Assembly: GCF_000832305.1 (NCBI RefSeq) | Contig: NZ_CP010537.1 | Span: 186,001-250,000, forward strand | Reading direction: 5' to 3' | Source of the DNA: Cupriavidus basilensis | GTDB lineage: Bacteria > Pseudomonadota > Gammaproteobacteria > Burkholderiales > Burkholderiaceae | Length of the DNA: 64,000 nt | In this document: in pieces, positions 36,852 through 44,709 of the stretch | Numbering within the stretch: the stretch's first letter is position 1 | Layout: each line of letters begins with the position of its first letter | Program-made: the position numbers and the translations under genes | The notes under the pieces: model-generated | Told to the model about the DNA's origin: nothing | Seen by the model: the letters and a program-made list of their open reading frames with translations, nothing else | Database searches by the model: none

Positions 36852-38099
36852 TCAGCTGGGGCGCTGCATCTTGCAGCTGGCCTGAGCCGGCGTGGCGGCC
36901 TCGGCGGCGGAGAAGGTCTTGACCGGCTTGAAGCCCATGTCGGTGCCGTCGACCTTGAACCTGGCGTCCTTGGCGACCACGGATACCACCATCGGCAGCA
37001 GCACCTGGTGATCGGCGGCGCGCATGCTCATCTCGCCCAGCGGCGATCCGACCTTGGCGGCTTCGAGCGCCTTGGCCAGTGCGCTGGTGTTGAGCTTGCC
37101 GCCTTCCGGCTTCACGGTCTTGAGCGCCTCGCCCAGCATCTGCACGGCGAACACCGTCTGTGGCTCGATGTAGGCGGGCATATGGCCCTGCCTGGCCTTG
37201 AAGTCGCTGGCAAAGCGCTCACTGTCGGCGCCACCCGCCTCGGCATTGAAGGGGTGGGCAACATAGTGGCCCAGGGCCACGTCGGCGGCGTTGCCGATAT
37301 TGCCCGGCTGGTCGAGGAACACGGTGGCGAAGCGCGTCTTCAGGCCGGCCGCCTTGCTGGCCTTCATCAACAGCAGCAGGTCGTTGGACCAGTTGCCGGT
37401 GATCACGCTGTCTGCTTTGGCAGCAGCGATCTTGGCGACGTAAGGCGAGAAGTCCTGCACCTTGTTGACGTCATGCAGCGTCTTTTCCACCACCGTGTAG
37501 CCGCCGGCGGCGGCGTAGTCGCCGATGGCCTTTTCCATGTCGATGCCCCAGGAGTAATTCTGGTTGATCGAGTACACGCGGGTGCCCAGCGCGTGGAGCG
37601 GCTTCATCGCACCGACCAGCGCCTTGACGCGGATCTGCGCATTGGTGGCGAACTTGAAATGGTAGAAGTGGCACTTCTCGCCAGTCAACTCCATCGCCTC
37701 GCCGCCGACGTTCATGAACAGGATTTCCTTGCCCGGATTGCGCAGGTTGAACTTGCGCACGTCCTCGGTGATCTGGCCGGACACGGCCGACGACGAGCCT
37801 TGCATGACGATCTGGGCGCCATCGGCAACGGCCGCCTTCAGCTTGTCCGCCGCGCCTGCGGGGCCGCCCTGGTTGTCGTACTCCACCAGTTGGAGCGGCT
37901 CGCCGTTCCAGCCGCCGGTGGCGTTGATCTTGTCGATCGCATAGCGCGCCGCTGCGCGGAACATCAGGCCGGTGGATGCCTGCGGGCCGGACAGCGTCTC
38001 GACCAGCGCAATCTTCACCGGCGCCGCCGATGCCGTGCCCGCCAGCACGGAGAGTGCCGCGGCTGCGAACAAAGGACGGGTAATGCGGCTACCGCTCAT
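36852..38099 (-). CDS. livK: HAAT-family ABC transporter substrate-binding protein
   Basis: A 415-residue periplasmic type-I binding protein. A signal peptide (LFAAALSVLAGTASA, cleavage near residue 26) is followed by VKIALVETLSGPQASTGLMF and DNQGGPAGAADKLKAAVADG, typical of LivK-like receptors for aromatic and branched-chain carboxylates. The ATG at 38099 is preferred over 38129 because AGGAGA lies seven bases upstream. It is the first gene of the minus-strand block and faces the GntR gene across a 426-base control region, so it and the downstream genes are probably induced by the imported compound. Confidence 0.92.
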   Translation of the reverse strand: MSGSRITRPLFAAAALSVLAGTASAAPVKIALVETLSGPQASTGLMFRAAARYAIDKINATGGWNGEPLQLVEYDNQGGPAGAADKLKAAVADGAQIVMQGSSSAVSGQITEDVRKFNLRNPGKEILFMNVGGEAMELTGEKCHFYHFKFATNAQIRVKALVGAMKPLHALGTRVYSINQNYSWGIDMEKAIGDYAAAGGYTVVEKTLHDVNKVQDFSPYVAKIAAAKADSVITGNWSNDLLLLMKASKAAGLKTRFATVFLDQPGNIGNAADVALGHYVAHPFNAEAGGADSERFASDFKARQGHMPAYIEPQTVFAVQMLGEALKTVKPEGGKLNTSALAKALEAAKVGSPLGEMSMRAADHQVLLPMVVSVVAKDARFKVDGTDMGFKPVKTFSAAEAATPAQASCKMQRPS

Positions 38100-38159
38100 G
38101 GGTGTCTCCTGGCTATTGTTTGGATTCATCTGGCGGGCGCCGAAACTGGCCCGTCATAG

Positions 38160-38193
38160 TGGTCTGACCTGTGTTTAAAGTGGTCTGACAGGT
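38160..38193 (-). promoter_or_regulatory. Paired GntR operator-like sites upstream of the liv operon
   Basis: TGGTCTGACCTGT (38160-38172) and TGGTCTGACAGGT (38181-38193) are direct repeats 21 bases apart, two turns of the helix. The first contains the perfect palindrome GGTCTGACC, which resembles the TGGT…ACCA operators of FadR/PdhR-class GntR regulators. They lie 60-95 bases before the livK start, well placed for repression. Confidence 0.65.
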
Positions 38194-38402
38194 TTACTAT
38201 AGGGAGATGGGCGGCGGTCGTCAACGGCGACTTGCGCGCCATGCGGGTTTCTACTGAGCGTCCGATCGGACGTGTATCCGCGTAGCGGAACGAGGGGCTT
38301 ATACCGTTGTGGAGCTTGGCTTACGGACGAATAACGGATGCCGGCGCCGCTTCGTGCTGGTACATTCCACACGTTTCATGCGCGCTAAGACGTGCTACAT
38401 TG

Positions 38403-38415
38403 ACCTGTAAGACCA
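38403..38415 (+). promoter_or_regulatory. Third GntR operator-like site upstream of gntR
   Basis: ACCTGTAAGACCA is, on the opposite strand, TGGTCTTACAGGT, differing by one base from the second liv site. It lies 110 bases upstream of the gntR start and in the same orientation relative to gntR as the liv sites are to livK. Autoregulation is the simplest reading. Confidence 0.6.
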
Positions 38416-38525
38416 ATTTAAGATCGAGCGCCAGCCAGAGGCTGGCTGGCGCCAGGGAGCCCGTATTGAACAAGACCGTGCCCGGTGCCGCGGCGCCGCC
38501 GCCCACCCAGCGCCCGGAGGGAACC

Positions 38526-39230
38526 ATGTTCCACCCCGAGCCCAGACACCTGCCGGACGAAATCGCCAGGCGCCTGATCCAGGCGATCCAGGCGGGCGAG
38601 TTCGCCGTGGGCGACCGCCTGCCCAGCGAGCGCTTGCTGTGCGAGCAGTTCTCGGTCAGCCGCGCGGTGGTGCGCGAGGCCCTGTCGCAGCTCAAGTCCG
38701 AGGGGCTGGTTGCGCCCAAGGTGGGCAGCGGTGTGTTCGTGACCGAGCGCAGCCAGCGCCAGGCGTTTCGCATGCAGGATGTGGCCATCGACGAGAAAGA
38801 CTCGCTGGCCATGGTGATGGAACTGCTGGTGACAATCGAAGTGGCGGCCACCAGGTTCGCGGCCATGCGCCGCACACCGGAAGACCTCAAGCGGATCCGG
38901 CGCGCGCTGATTGGCATGGAGTACGAGATCGCCAACGACAGGTTGGGCGATGAAGAGGACTTCGCCTTTCACCAGGCCATTGTCGAGGCGACGCACAACC
39001 CGCACTTCCAGGCCTTGAGCGAACACCTGGAGCACGGCGCGCGGCGCGTGATCCGGCAGGCGAGGAGCAATACCAAGAGCCATCACGCGGACATGGTCGA
39101 GGCCGTGCAGGAAGAGCACAAGACCATCTACGACGCGATCGCGGCGGGCGATCCCGAGCGCGCGGCGCAGGCGGCGGAAACCCACCTTCGCAACGCTGCC
39201 AAGCGGCTGAACATGTACCTCAAGGGGTGA
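38526..39230 (+). CDS. GntR-family regulator, FadR/FCD subfamily
   Basis: A 234-residue regulator. The winged helix spans about residues 8-72 (EIARRLIQAIQAGEFAVGDR, LPSERLLCEQFSVSRAVVRE, then GLVAPKVGSGVFV). The FCD effector domain follows, with metal/ligand residues in EDFAFHQAIVEATHNP and the C-terminal HLRNAAKRL. FCD proteins often bind organic acids and repress catabolic operons. A GGAGGGAACC ribosome-binding site fixes the ATG at 38526. It is divergent from the 13-gene liv/dehydrogenase block and is its most likely controller. Confidence 0.92.
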   Translation: MFHPEPRHLPDEIARRLIQAIQAGEFAVGDRLPSERLLCEQFSVSRAVVREALSQLKSEGLVAPKVGSGVFVTERSQRQAFRMQDVAIDEKDSLAMVMELLVTIEVAATRFAAMRRTPEDLKRIRRALIGMEYEIANDRLGDEEDFAFHQAIVEATHNPHFQALSEHLEHGARRVIRQARSNTKSHHADMVEAVQEEHKTIYDAIAAGDPERAAQAAETHLRNAAKRLNMYLKG

Positions 39231-39319
39231 CAGGCGGGATGACGGGCGGGATGACGGCCGGATGACCGGCAAGCGCCGATGGGCAGTCCGCGTTCTAGTC
39301 CCGCCTGGGCTTGCCTGAC

Positions 39320-39877
39320 TTATTCCAGCCCGGCCGGGCCCAACTGGAAGCGCTGGCTCAACCGCTCGCCGCTGGCTAGCAAAACGCTCACTTCCACCCC
39401 CGATGCCATCGTCTGGCAGGCCGCGCGGCTGGTGCCGGAGACCGACACGCTGGCACCCTGCGGGCAAACGCACACGGCATGCCCCTGGCCCTCGGTATCG
39501 ACCGTGACCGCACCGTAGCCGGCCCGCATCGACAGGCCGGACGCCTGGCGCCAGGTCCATGCGCACGGGGGCACAGAGGCGGTAATGTCGGTGCCGTCGC
39601 CCCGCAGCACCGCGGCGGTGGCGGTGACCCGGGGCACACCGGGCGTCAGCGGCGTGTCGGCGTAGGTGAGTTGCAGGCGCAAGGCGCAGTCCGGCGCCAG
39701 GGCGGAGGTAGCGTTGCGCGTCGTGGGCGGTTGGAGCAAGGTGAGTGCTACCTCACCTTGCTCGCCGCGCCAGACCTTGCGCAGCGTGTCCCCGCACGCT
39801 TTTAGCAGCGCAATGAGCAGGCCGCCTGGCCGTGGCGCGGCGCGGCCCGATAGTGACCCTGAGTGCATCGATGGCAC
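39320..39877 (-). CDS. Hypothetical protein, convergent with gntR
   Basis: A 185-residue open frame with codon bias like its neighbours. The central part alternates hydrophobic and polar residues (CALRLQLTYADTPLTPGVPR, then GTDITASVPPCAWTWRQASG), suggesting an all-beta domain, and it has five Cys. No signal peptide or known motif is recognised. It could be genuine or a chance frame in GC-rich DNA. The lack of an alternative gene in this 730-base interval favours it modestly. Confidence 0.45.
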   Translation of the reverse strand: MPSMHSGSLSGRAAPRPGGLLIALLKACGDTLRKVWRGEQGEVALTLLQPPTTRNATSALAPDCALRLQLTYADTPLTPGVPRVTATAAVLRGDGTDITASVPPCAWTWRQASGLSMRAGYGAVTVDTEGQGHAVCVCPQGASVSVSGTSRAACQTMASGVEVSVLLASGERLSQRFQLGPAGLE

Positions 39878-39964
39878 GATTTCCCCGTATCCTTTTTATA
39901 AAGGCACTCTACAAACCGAGCGGCCTTCGCGCATCACCCATTCATGGGATGCCACCGGGTTTTC

Positions 39965-40879
39965 TCATGGCCGGCGCGGGATTTCGGCCGATGGCGGTGT
40001 CCCGGCCAGTTCGCCGACGCGCCTGACCACCTCGGCCAGTAATGCCGAGCTGTCGTCGCTGCGATAGCTCATCATCACCGGCGAGGTAAAGCCGGGTGCA
40101 TCAATCGGCACGTAGGCCACATCGTCGCGGTGCAGGCGCTGCACCGATGCCGGCACCAGGCAGATCCCAAGCCCCGCAGCCACGAGGCCGATGGCGGTCT
40201 GCAGCTCATTGGCCTCCTGCGCCACGCGCAACTGCAGGCCCTGCGTGCGGAACAGCGCCAGCACGTGGTCGGCGTAGCTGGGGCGGGGCCGCGCCGGGTA
40301 GAGCACGAAGGGGTGGGCCGCCAGTTGCGCCGGCGTCATGGGCGGGCCCGCAAGCGCCGGGTGGCCGCTGGGCACGGCGGCCACCAGCGTTTCGGCCATG
40401 ACCACCGTGCGGGTGATGGCCGGGTCGTCCAGCACGATGCGGCCGAAGCCGATATCGATGCGCCCGGCTTTCAGCGCTTCCAGCTGCTGTACGGTGGTCA
40501 GCTCCGACAAGCCCACCTCCAGCGCCGCATCGGAGCCCCGCACCAGCCGGATCAGTTCCGGCAGGAAGCCATAGAGCACCGATGGCACGAAGCCGATGCC
40601 GAACCAGCGCTTTTCATTGCGGCCGATGCGCCGCGTGCCTTCCACCATCTCGTCGATGCGCTGGTTGAGCTGCAGCGATTGCTCCAGCAGGAAGCGGCCG
40701 GCCTCGGTCAGCCGCACCGCGCGCGAGGAACGGTCCAGCAGCACGGTGCCGATTTCGTCCTCCAGCTGGCGGATCTGGCGCGACAGCGGCGGCTGGGCGA
40801 TATGCAGGCGCTCAGCCGCGCGGGTGAAGTTGAGTTCGGCCGCAACGGCCTGGAAATAACGCAGGTGACGTAGCTCCAT
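39965..40879 (-). CDS. catR: LysR-family regulator, CatR/BenM-like
   Basis: A 304-residue LysR regulator with the N-terminal helix-turn-helix (residues 1-60, LNFTRAAERLHIAQPPLSRQ) and a two-lobed inducer domain. The subfamily signature RLHIAQPPLSRQIRQLEDEIG and the divergent position next to catB are typical of CatR/CatM/BenM, which use cis,cis-muconate as inducer. A perfect BenM/CatM-type site, ATAC-N7-GTAT, lies 15 bases from its start. It should activate catB-catC and regulate itself. Confidence 0.88.
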   Translation of the reverse strand: MELRHLRYFQAVAAELNFTRAAERLHIAQPPLSRQIRQLEDEIGTVLLDRSSRAVRLTEAGRFLLEQSLQLNQRIDEMVEGTRRIGRNEKRWFGIGFVPSVLYGFLPELIRLVRGSDAALEVGLSELTTVQQLEALKAGRIDIGFGRIVLDDPAITRTVVMAETLVAAVPSGHPALAGPPMTPAQLAAHPFVLYPARPRPSYADHVLALFRTQGLQLRVAQEANELQTAIGLVAAGLGICLVPASVQRLHRDDVAYVPIDAPGFTSPVMMSYRSDDSSALLAEVVRRVGELAGTPPSAEIPRRP

Positions 40880-40893
40880 GACCTCGTCCTTTC

Positions 40894-40908
40894 ATACTTT
40901 AAAGGTAT
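40894..40908. promoter_or_regulatory. LysR (CatR/BenM-type) operator ATAC-N7-GTAT
   Basis: ATACTTTAAAGGTAT is an exact ATAC-N7-GTAT site, the consensus recognised by BenM and CatM, and also a T-N11-A LysR box. It lies in the 116-base spacer between the divergent catR and catB genes. Confidence 0.75.
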
Positions 40909-40995
40909 TGATCGGGACATACTCGGTCTTGGACACCCTGGATGTCAAGCCACATACTGCTTCTCAACGTATTCCATACTTGGCAGACCCCCAGC

Positions 40996-42117
40996 ATGAA
41001 AGCAACCGTCACCTCCGTCGAAGCCATCCTGGTCGACTTGCCCACCATCCGGGCGCACCAGCTTGCCATGACCACCATGCAGCGCCAGACCCTGGTGATC
41101 GTGCGGCTGCGTTGCAGCGACGGCATCGAGGGGATTGGCGAAGCCACCACCATCGGCGGCCTGAGCTACGGCGACGAAAGCCCCGAGGGCATCAAGCTGA
41201 CCATCGATACCTACCTGGCGCCTGCACTGGCCGGCATCGACGCGTGCAATATCCACGCCGCCATGCAGCGCCTGGCTTCGGTGGCGCGGGGAAATCGCTT
41301 CGCCAAGTCGGCGCTGGAGTCCGCGCTGCTCGATGCGCAAGGCAAGCGCCTGGGCCTGCCCCTGTCCGAGTTGCTGGGCGGCGCGGTGCGGCCGAACCTG
41401 GCCTGCCTGTGGACGCTCGCCAGCGGAGACACCGGCCGCGATATCGAAGAAGCCGAAACCCTGCTGGCCGAGCGCCGCCACAACACCTTCAAGCTCAAGA
41501 TCGGCCGTCGCAGCGTGCGCGATGACGTGGCCCATGTGTCCGCCATCAAGCGCGCGCTGGGCGACCGTGCCCGCGTGACCGTGGACGTCAACCAGGCCTG
41601 GAACGAAGCCGATGCCGCCACCGGCATCGCCATGCTGGAAGCCGCCGGCATCGATCTCGTCGAGCAGCCCGTGCCGCGCGAGCAGCGTGGCGCGCTGGCC
41701 CGGCTGGCGGCACGCTTCGTGGTGCCGGTGATGGCCGATGAGGCCGTGTGCGGCCCCGAGGATGCGATGGAACTGGCGCGCATCGCGGGCGCGGACGTGT
41801 TCGCGCTGAAGATCTCCAAGTCCGGCGGCATCTTCGAGATGCTGCGCACAGCGGCGGTAGGCGACGCGGCCGGCATCGCGTTGTACGGCGGCACCATGCT
41901 GGAAGGCAGCGTGGGCACCATCGCCGCTGCCCACGGCTTTGCCACGCTGCCGCGGCTGGCCTGGGGCACCGAGCTGTTCGGCCCGCTGCTTCTCAAGGAT
42001 GATGTGGTGACGGCTCGCCCCGAGTACCGTGACTTTGCCTTGCACCTGCCGGTTGGCCCGGGGCTTGGCCTGACGCTGGACGAAGACAAGCTGGCCCACT
42101 ACCGCCGCGCCGCCTGA
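40996..42117 (+). CDS. catB: CatB: muconate cycloisomerase
   Basis: A 373-residue enolase-superfamily enzyme that lactonises cis,cis-muconate to muconolactone. Visible catalytic features are the KxK motif in NTFKLKIGR, metal ligands in VTVDVNQAW, LVEQPVPRE and VMADEAVCG, the second-sphere Lys in FALKISKSGG, and the C-terminal GTELFGP. The ATG at 40996 begins the conserved N terminus (TSVEAILVDLPTIRAHQLAM). The upstream ATG at 40942 overlaps the promoter. It leads the catBC-Bug-pcaD unit. Chloromuconate use cannot be excluded from sequence. Confidence 0.94.
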   Translation: MKATVTSVEAILVDLPTIRAHQLAMTTMQRQTLVIVRLRCSDGIEGIGEATTIGGLSYGDESPEGIKLTIDTYLAPALAGIDACNIHAAMQRLASVARGNRFAKSALESALLDAQGKRLGLPLSELLGGAVRPNLACLWTLASGDTGRDIEEAETLLAERRHNTFKLKIGRRSVRDDVAHVSAIKRALGDRARVTVDVNQAWNEADAATGIAMLEAAGIDLVEQPVPREQRGALARLAARFVVPVMADEAVCGPEDAMELARIAGADVFALKISKSGGIFEMLRTAAVGDAAGIALYGGTMLEGSVGTIAAAHGFATLPRLAWGTELFGPLLLKDDVVTARPEYRDFALHLPVGPGLGLTLDEDKLAHYRRAA

Positions 42118-42154
42118 GGCGCTGCCCAAGCAAACCTAGACCGAGGATTCAAGC

Positions 42155-42433
42155 ATGTTGTTTCTGGTGAGAATGGACGTAAAGATGCCGGCAGACATGC
42201 CGCCCGCGCAGGCCGACGAGATCAAGGCGCGCGAGAAGGCGTACTCGCAGGACCTGCAGCGCCAGGGCAAGTGGCCGCATCTGTGGCGCGTGGTGGGCGA
42301 GTACGCCAACTACAGCGTGTTCGATGCCGAGTCCAACGACGAACTGCACACCATGCTCTCCAGCCTGCCGCTGTTCCCGTACATGGAAATCCATGTCACG
42401 CCGCTGGCCAAGCACCCGTCGTCGATCAAGTAA
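42155..42433 (+). CDS. catC: CatC: muconolactone delta-isomerase
   Basis: A 92-residue ferredoxin-like enzyme converting muconolactone to 3-oxoadipate enol-lactone, the step after CatB. The family start MLFLVRMDVKMPADMP, then REKAYSQDLQRQGKWPHLWR and the C-terminal LPLFPYMEIHVTPLAKHPSS, match CatC closely in sequence and length. A GAGGA ribosome-binding site precedes the ATG. It lies 37 bases after catB. Confidence 0.96.
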   Translation: MLFLVRMDVKMPADMPPAQADEIKAREKAYSQDLQRQGKWPHLWRVVGEYANYSVFDAESNDELHTMLSSLPLFPYMEIHVTPLAKHPSSIK

Positions 42434-42487
42434 GCGGGCCGGCTCGCCGTTACCCTGAATACCGCCGCGGCCCCCGATGGCCGCGTT

Positions 42488-42517
42488 CCAACACCAACAC
42501 CAACACCAACACCAACT
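42488..42517. repeat. CCAACA hexanucleotide microsatellite
   Basis: Almost five copies of CCAACA stand in tandem 12 bases upstream of the GGAGGAG ribosome-binding site of the Bug receptor gene. Slippage here would change the 5' leader length without disrupting a reading frame. Confidence 0.85.
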
Positions 42518-42542
42518 CCGAATCCATTTGGAGGAGACTCTG

Positions 42543-43529
42543 ATGCGCTTGCTATTCCTGCGCGCCTGGGCCGCCTGCGCCTGTGCGCTGGCCACCCTGG
42601 CCGTGCTGCCATCCGGCGCCCACGCCGACACCTATCCCGATCACCCGATCCGCTGGGTCGTGCCATTCCCCGCGGGCGGCGCGATGGACAATATCGCCCG
42701 CACGCTGGGCGAGGAAATGTCGAGGAGCCTGGGCCAGTCCATCGTGGTGGAAAACCGCCCCGGCGCCGGTGGCAATATCGGCGCCGAGATGGTGGCGCGC
42801 TCGCCCGCGGATGGCTACACGCTGATCATTGTCGCCAACGGCATGGCGGTGAACCCCTCGCTGTACGGCCGCCTCAGCTACGACCCGGTGAAGGATTTCG
42901 CGCCGGTCTCGCTCCTGGCTGTGGTGCCTAACGTGCTGGTCACCAGCAAGGCCAAGAAGCTGCCCGCCACGGTGCCCGACCTGATCGCCGCGGCGCGCGC
43001 CACGCCGGACAAGTACACCTATGCCTCTGCCGGAAACGGCACTTCGATCCACCTGGCCGGCGAACTGTTCACTTCGCTCACCGGCGTCAAGATGCTCCAC
43101 GTGCCCTACAAGGGCAGCGGCCCGGCCATGACGGACCTGCTGGGCGGCCAGGTTGACTATATGTTCGACAGCATCACCTCGGCCAAGCCGCATATCGACT
43201 CCGGCAAGCTCACGCCCATCGCGGTGACCACCGCCAAGCGCTTGTCGACGCTGCCGAACGTGCCGACCCTGGCCGAAGCCGGCGTCAAGGGCTATGACCT
43301 GTCGCCATGGTTCGCCGCCTTCGTCCCGGCCAAGACGCCGCCCGCCGTGGTCGCACGCCTGAACCAGGCCATGGTGGACGCGCTGGCCAAGCCGTCGGTG
43401 CGTACCCGCCTGGCCGCCATCGGCGCCGAGCCGATCGGCAGCACGCCCGCGCAATTGGGCAAGCACCTCGCTGCCGAAACCGATAAATGGGGCAAGCTGA
43501 TCCGCGAACGCGGCATCCGCGCGGACTGA
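42543..43529 (+). CDS. Bug/TctC-family periplasmic solute-binding protein
   Basis: A 328-residue exported receptor. A signal peptide (AWAACACALATLAVLPSGAHA, cleavage near residue 28) precedes PDHPIRWVVPFPAGGAMDNI and ENRPGAGGNIGAEMVARSPA, the two loops that bind carboxylates in Bug proteins. The C-terminal PAAVVARLNQAM-like segment is also present. The matching TctA/TctB membrane subunits are absent, as is common for Bug genes in Burkholderiales. It sits inside the catechol operon between catC and pcaD, so an aromatic acid or muconate-type ligand is likely. Confidence 0.92.
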   Translation: MRLLFLRAWAACACALATLAVLPSGAHADTYPDHPIRWVVPFPAGGAMDNIARTLGEEMSRSLGQSIVVENRPGAGGNIGAEMVARSPADGYTLIIVANGMAVNPSLYGRLSYDPVKDFAPVSLLAVVPNVLVTSKAKKLPATVPDLIAAARATPDKYTYASAGNGTSIHLAGELFTSLTGVKMLHVPYKGSGPAMTDLLGGQVDYMFDSITSAKPHIDSGKLTPIAVTTAKRLSTLPNVPTLAEAGVKGYDLSPWFAAFVPAKTPPAVVARLNQAMVDALAKPSVRTRLAAIGAEPIGSTPAQLGKHLAAETDKWGKLIRERGIRAD

Positions 43530-43536
43530 GAACGCC

Positions 43537-44325
43537 ATGACCACTGCATTGCACCAAGGCATCGCGCTGCATTACGAGATCGAGGGGGCGCCCAACGCGC
43601 CCGTGCTGGTCATGTCCAACTCGCTGGGCACGGACATGCAGATGTGGGCGCCGCAGATGGATAGCCTGCTGCCGCGCTTTCGCGTGCTGCGCTACGACAC
43701 CCGTGGCCACGGGGGCTCCGGCCTGCCGTCCCCGGCCGCGGCGCCGTTCGGGTTTGCCGAACTCGGCCAGGACGTGCTGGCCATCATGGATCACGCCGGC
43801 ATCCAGCGCGCGCATTTTTGCGGGCTGTCGATGGGCGGCATGACCGGCATGTGGCTGGCGGCCAATCACCCCGAGCGTTTCGACCGCTTCGTGCTGGCCA
43901 ATACCGCCGCCCTCATCGGCCCGGCCAGCGGCTGGGACACGCGCATCCAGACGGTACGCAGCCAGGGCATGGCCGCCATCGTCGATGCGGTGCTGGCGCG
44001 CTGGTTCAGCGCTGCCTGGCTGGCCGGCAACGCCGCGCGCATCGCGCCGGTGCGCCAGATGCTGCTGGACGCATCGCCCGAAGGCTACACCGCCAACTGC
44101 GCCGCGGTGCGCGACGCCGACCTGCGCGCGCAACTGCAGCGTATCGCCAGCCCGGTGCTGGTGATTGCCGGCACGCATGACCTGGCCACCACGCCGGCGC
44201 AAGGCCGCGAAGTGGCGCAAGGAATCGCCGGGGCGCGCTACGTGGAGCTGGACGGCGCCCACTTGTCGAACTGGGAGCAGCCGGAGGGGTTTGCGCAGGC
44301 GGTTTGCGGGTTCCTGGCAGGTTGA
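43537..44325 (+). CDS. pcaD: PcaD: 3-oxoadipate enol-lactonase
   Basis: A 262-residue alpha/beta hydrolase that opens 3-oxoadipate enol-lactone, the step after CatC. The nucleophile Ser98 lies in FCGLSMGGM, with the oxyanion segment near SNSLGTDMQMW, the acid residue near GTHDLATTP, and His in ELDGAHLSNWEQ. The length and the conserved RYDTRGHGGS match PcaD/CatD. It begins seven bases after the Bug gene stop. Confidence 0.94.
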   Translation: MTTALHQGIALHYEIEGAPNAPVLVMSNSLGTDMQMWAPQMDSLLPRFRVLRYDTRGHGGSGLPSPAAAPFGFAELGQDVLAIMDHAGIQRAHFCGLSMGGMTGMWLAANHPERFDRFVLANTAALIGPASGWDTRIQTVRSQGMAAIVDAVLARWFSAAWLAGNAARIAPVRQMLLDASPEGYTANCAAVRDADLRAQLQRIASPVLVIAGTHDLATTPAQGREVAQGIAGARYVELDGAHLSNWEQPEGFAQAVCGFLAG

Positions 44326-44391
44326 GGCGGATGGCTCACTCGTACTGCAGAGGTGTCATTGCGATGCGATCCATGATTGCATCGTAACGAC

Positions 44392-44409
44392 ATCAATGCT
44401 ATCAATGCT
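44392..44409. repeat. Duplicated nonamer upstream of the antitoxin gene
   Basis: ATCAATGCT occurs twice in direct tandem, flanked by two GCATCGT copies (about 44379-44385 and 44424-44430), within the promoter of the antitoxin gene. Repeats here may be the binding site for the ribbon-helix-helix antitoxin. Confidence 0.5.
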
Positions 44410-44442
44410 ATCGTTTTTGGATGGCATCGTAGGAGGGCGATC

Positions 44443-44709
44443 ATGGCAAATCTGCTGGTTCGAGGGATTGATGAAGCGCTGGTACAGCGGCTGCGTGAGC
44501 AGGCTGCCACACACGGTCGCAGCGCTGAGGCCGAGCACCGTGAAATTCTTGCGCGGGCGTTGCACACGACCAGGCGCAAGCGCTTTGCCGAGGTGTTGGC
44601 AAGCATGCCGGATGTCGGCGAGGACAGCGATTTCGAGCGCGTCGATCAGCCGGGCGGGGCCGCGCATGTATTTGATCGGACAATGACACCAATGTCATCA
44701 GTGAGATGA
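44443..44709 (+). CDS. FitA/VapB-type ribbon-helix-helix antitoxin
   Basis: An 88-residue antitoxin. The DNA-binding ribbon-helix-helix (MANLLVRGIDEALVQRLREQ) is followed by THGRSAEAEHREILARAL, the FitA-type signature. A strong AGGAGG ribosome-binding site fixes the ATG at 44443. The last residues (FDRTMTPMSSVR) are read out of a stretch that once began the toxin gene, and a short insertion there has probably altered this tail. Its toxin partner is broken, so it is an orphan that may still repress its own promoter. Confidence 0.85.
   Translation: MANLLVRGIDEALVQRLREQAATHGRSAEAEHREILARALHTTRRKRFAEVLASMPDVGEDSDFERVDQPGGAAHVFDRTMTPMSSVR

Larger units (their letters stand above)
38100..38525. 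other. Divergent control region of the liv operon and gntR
   Basis: The 426-base spacer holds no gene. It contains three similar 13-base sites (38160-38172, 38181-38193, 38403-38415) and a perfect 14-base palindrome, CGTCCGATCGGACG, at 38259-38272 that could be the site of a second regulator. Open frames here overlap the control signals and are not believable as genes. Confidence 0.65.

Noticed and set aside
42488..42517. Possible CRISPR-like direct repeats
   Set aside because: The units are six bases and contiguous without spacers, so this is a microsatellite; no repeat-spacer array was seen anywhere in the window.
44666..44686. A functional VapC toxin start
   Set aside because: The frame stops after MYLIGQ, and the remainder of the toxin is split between frames with most of the PIN domain deleted.
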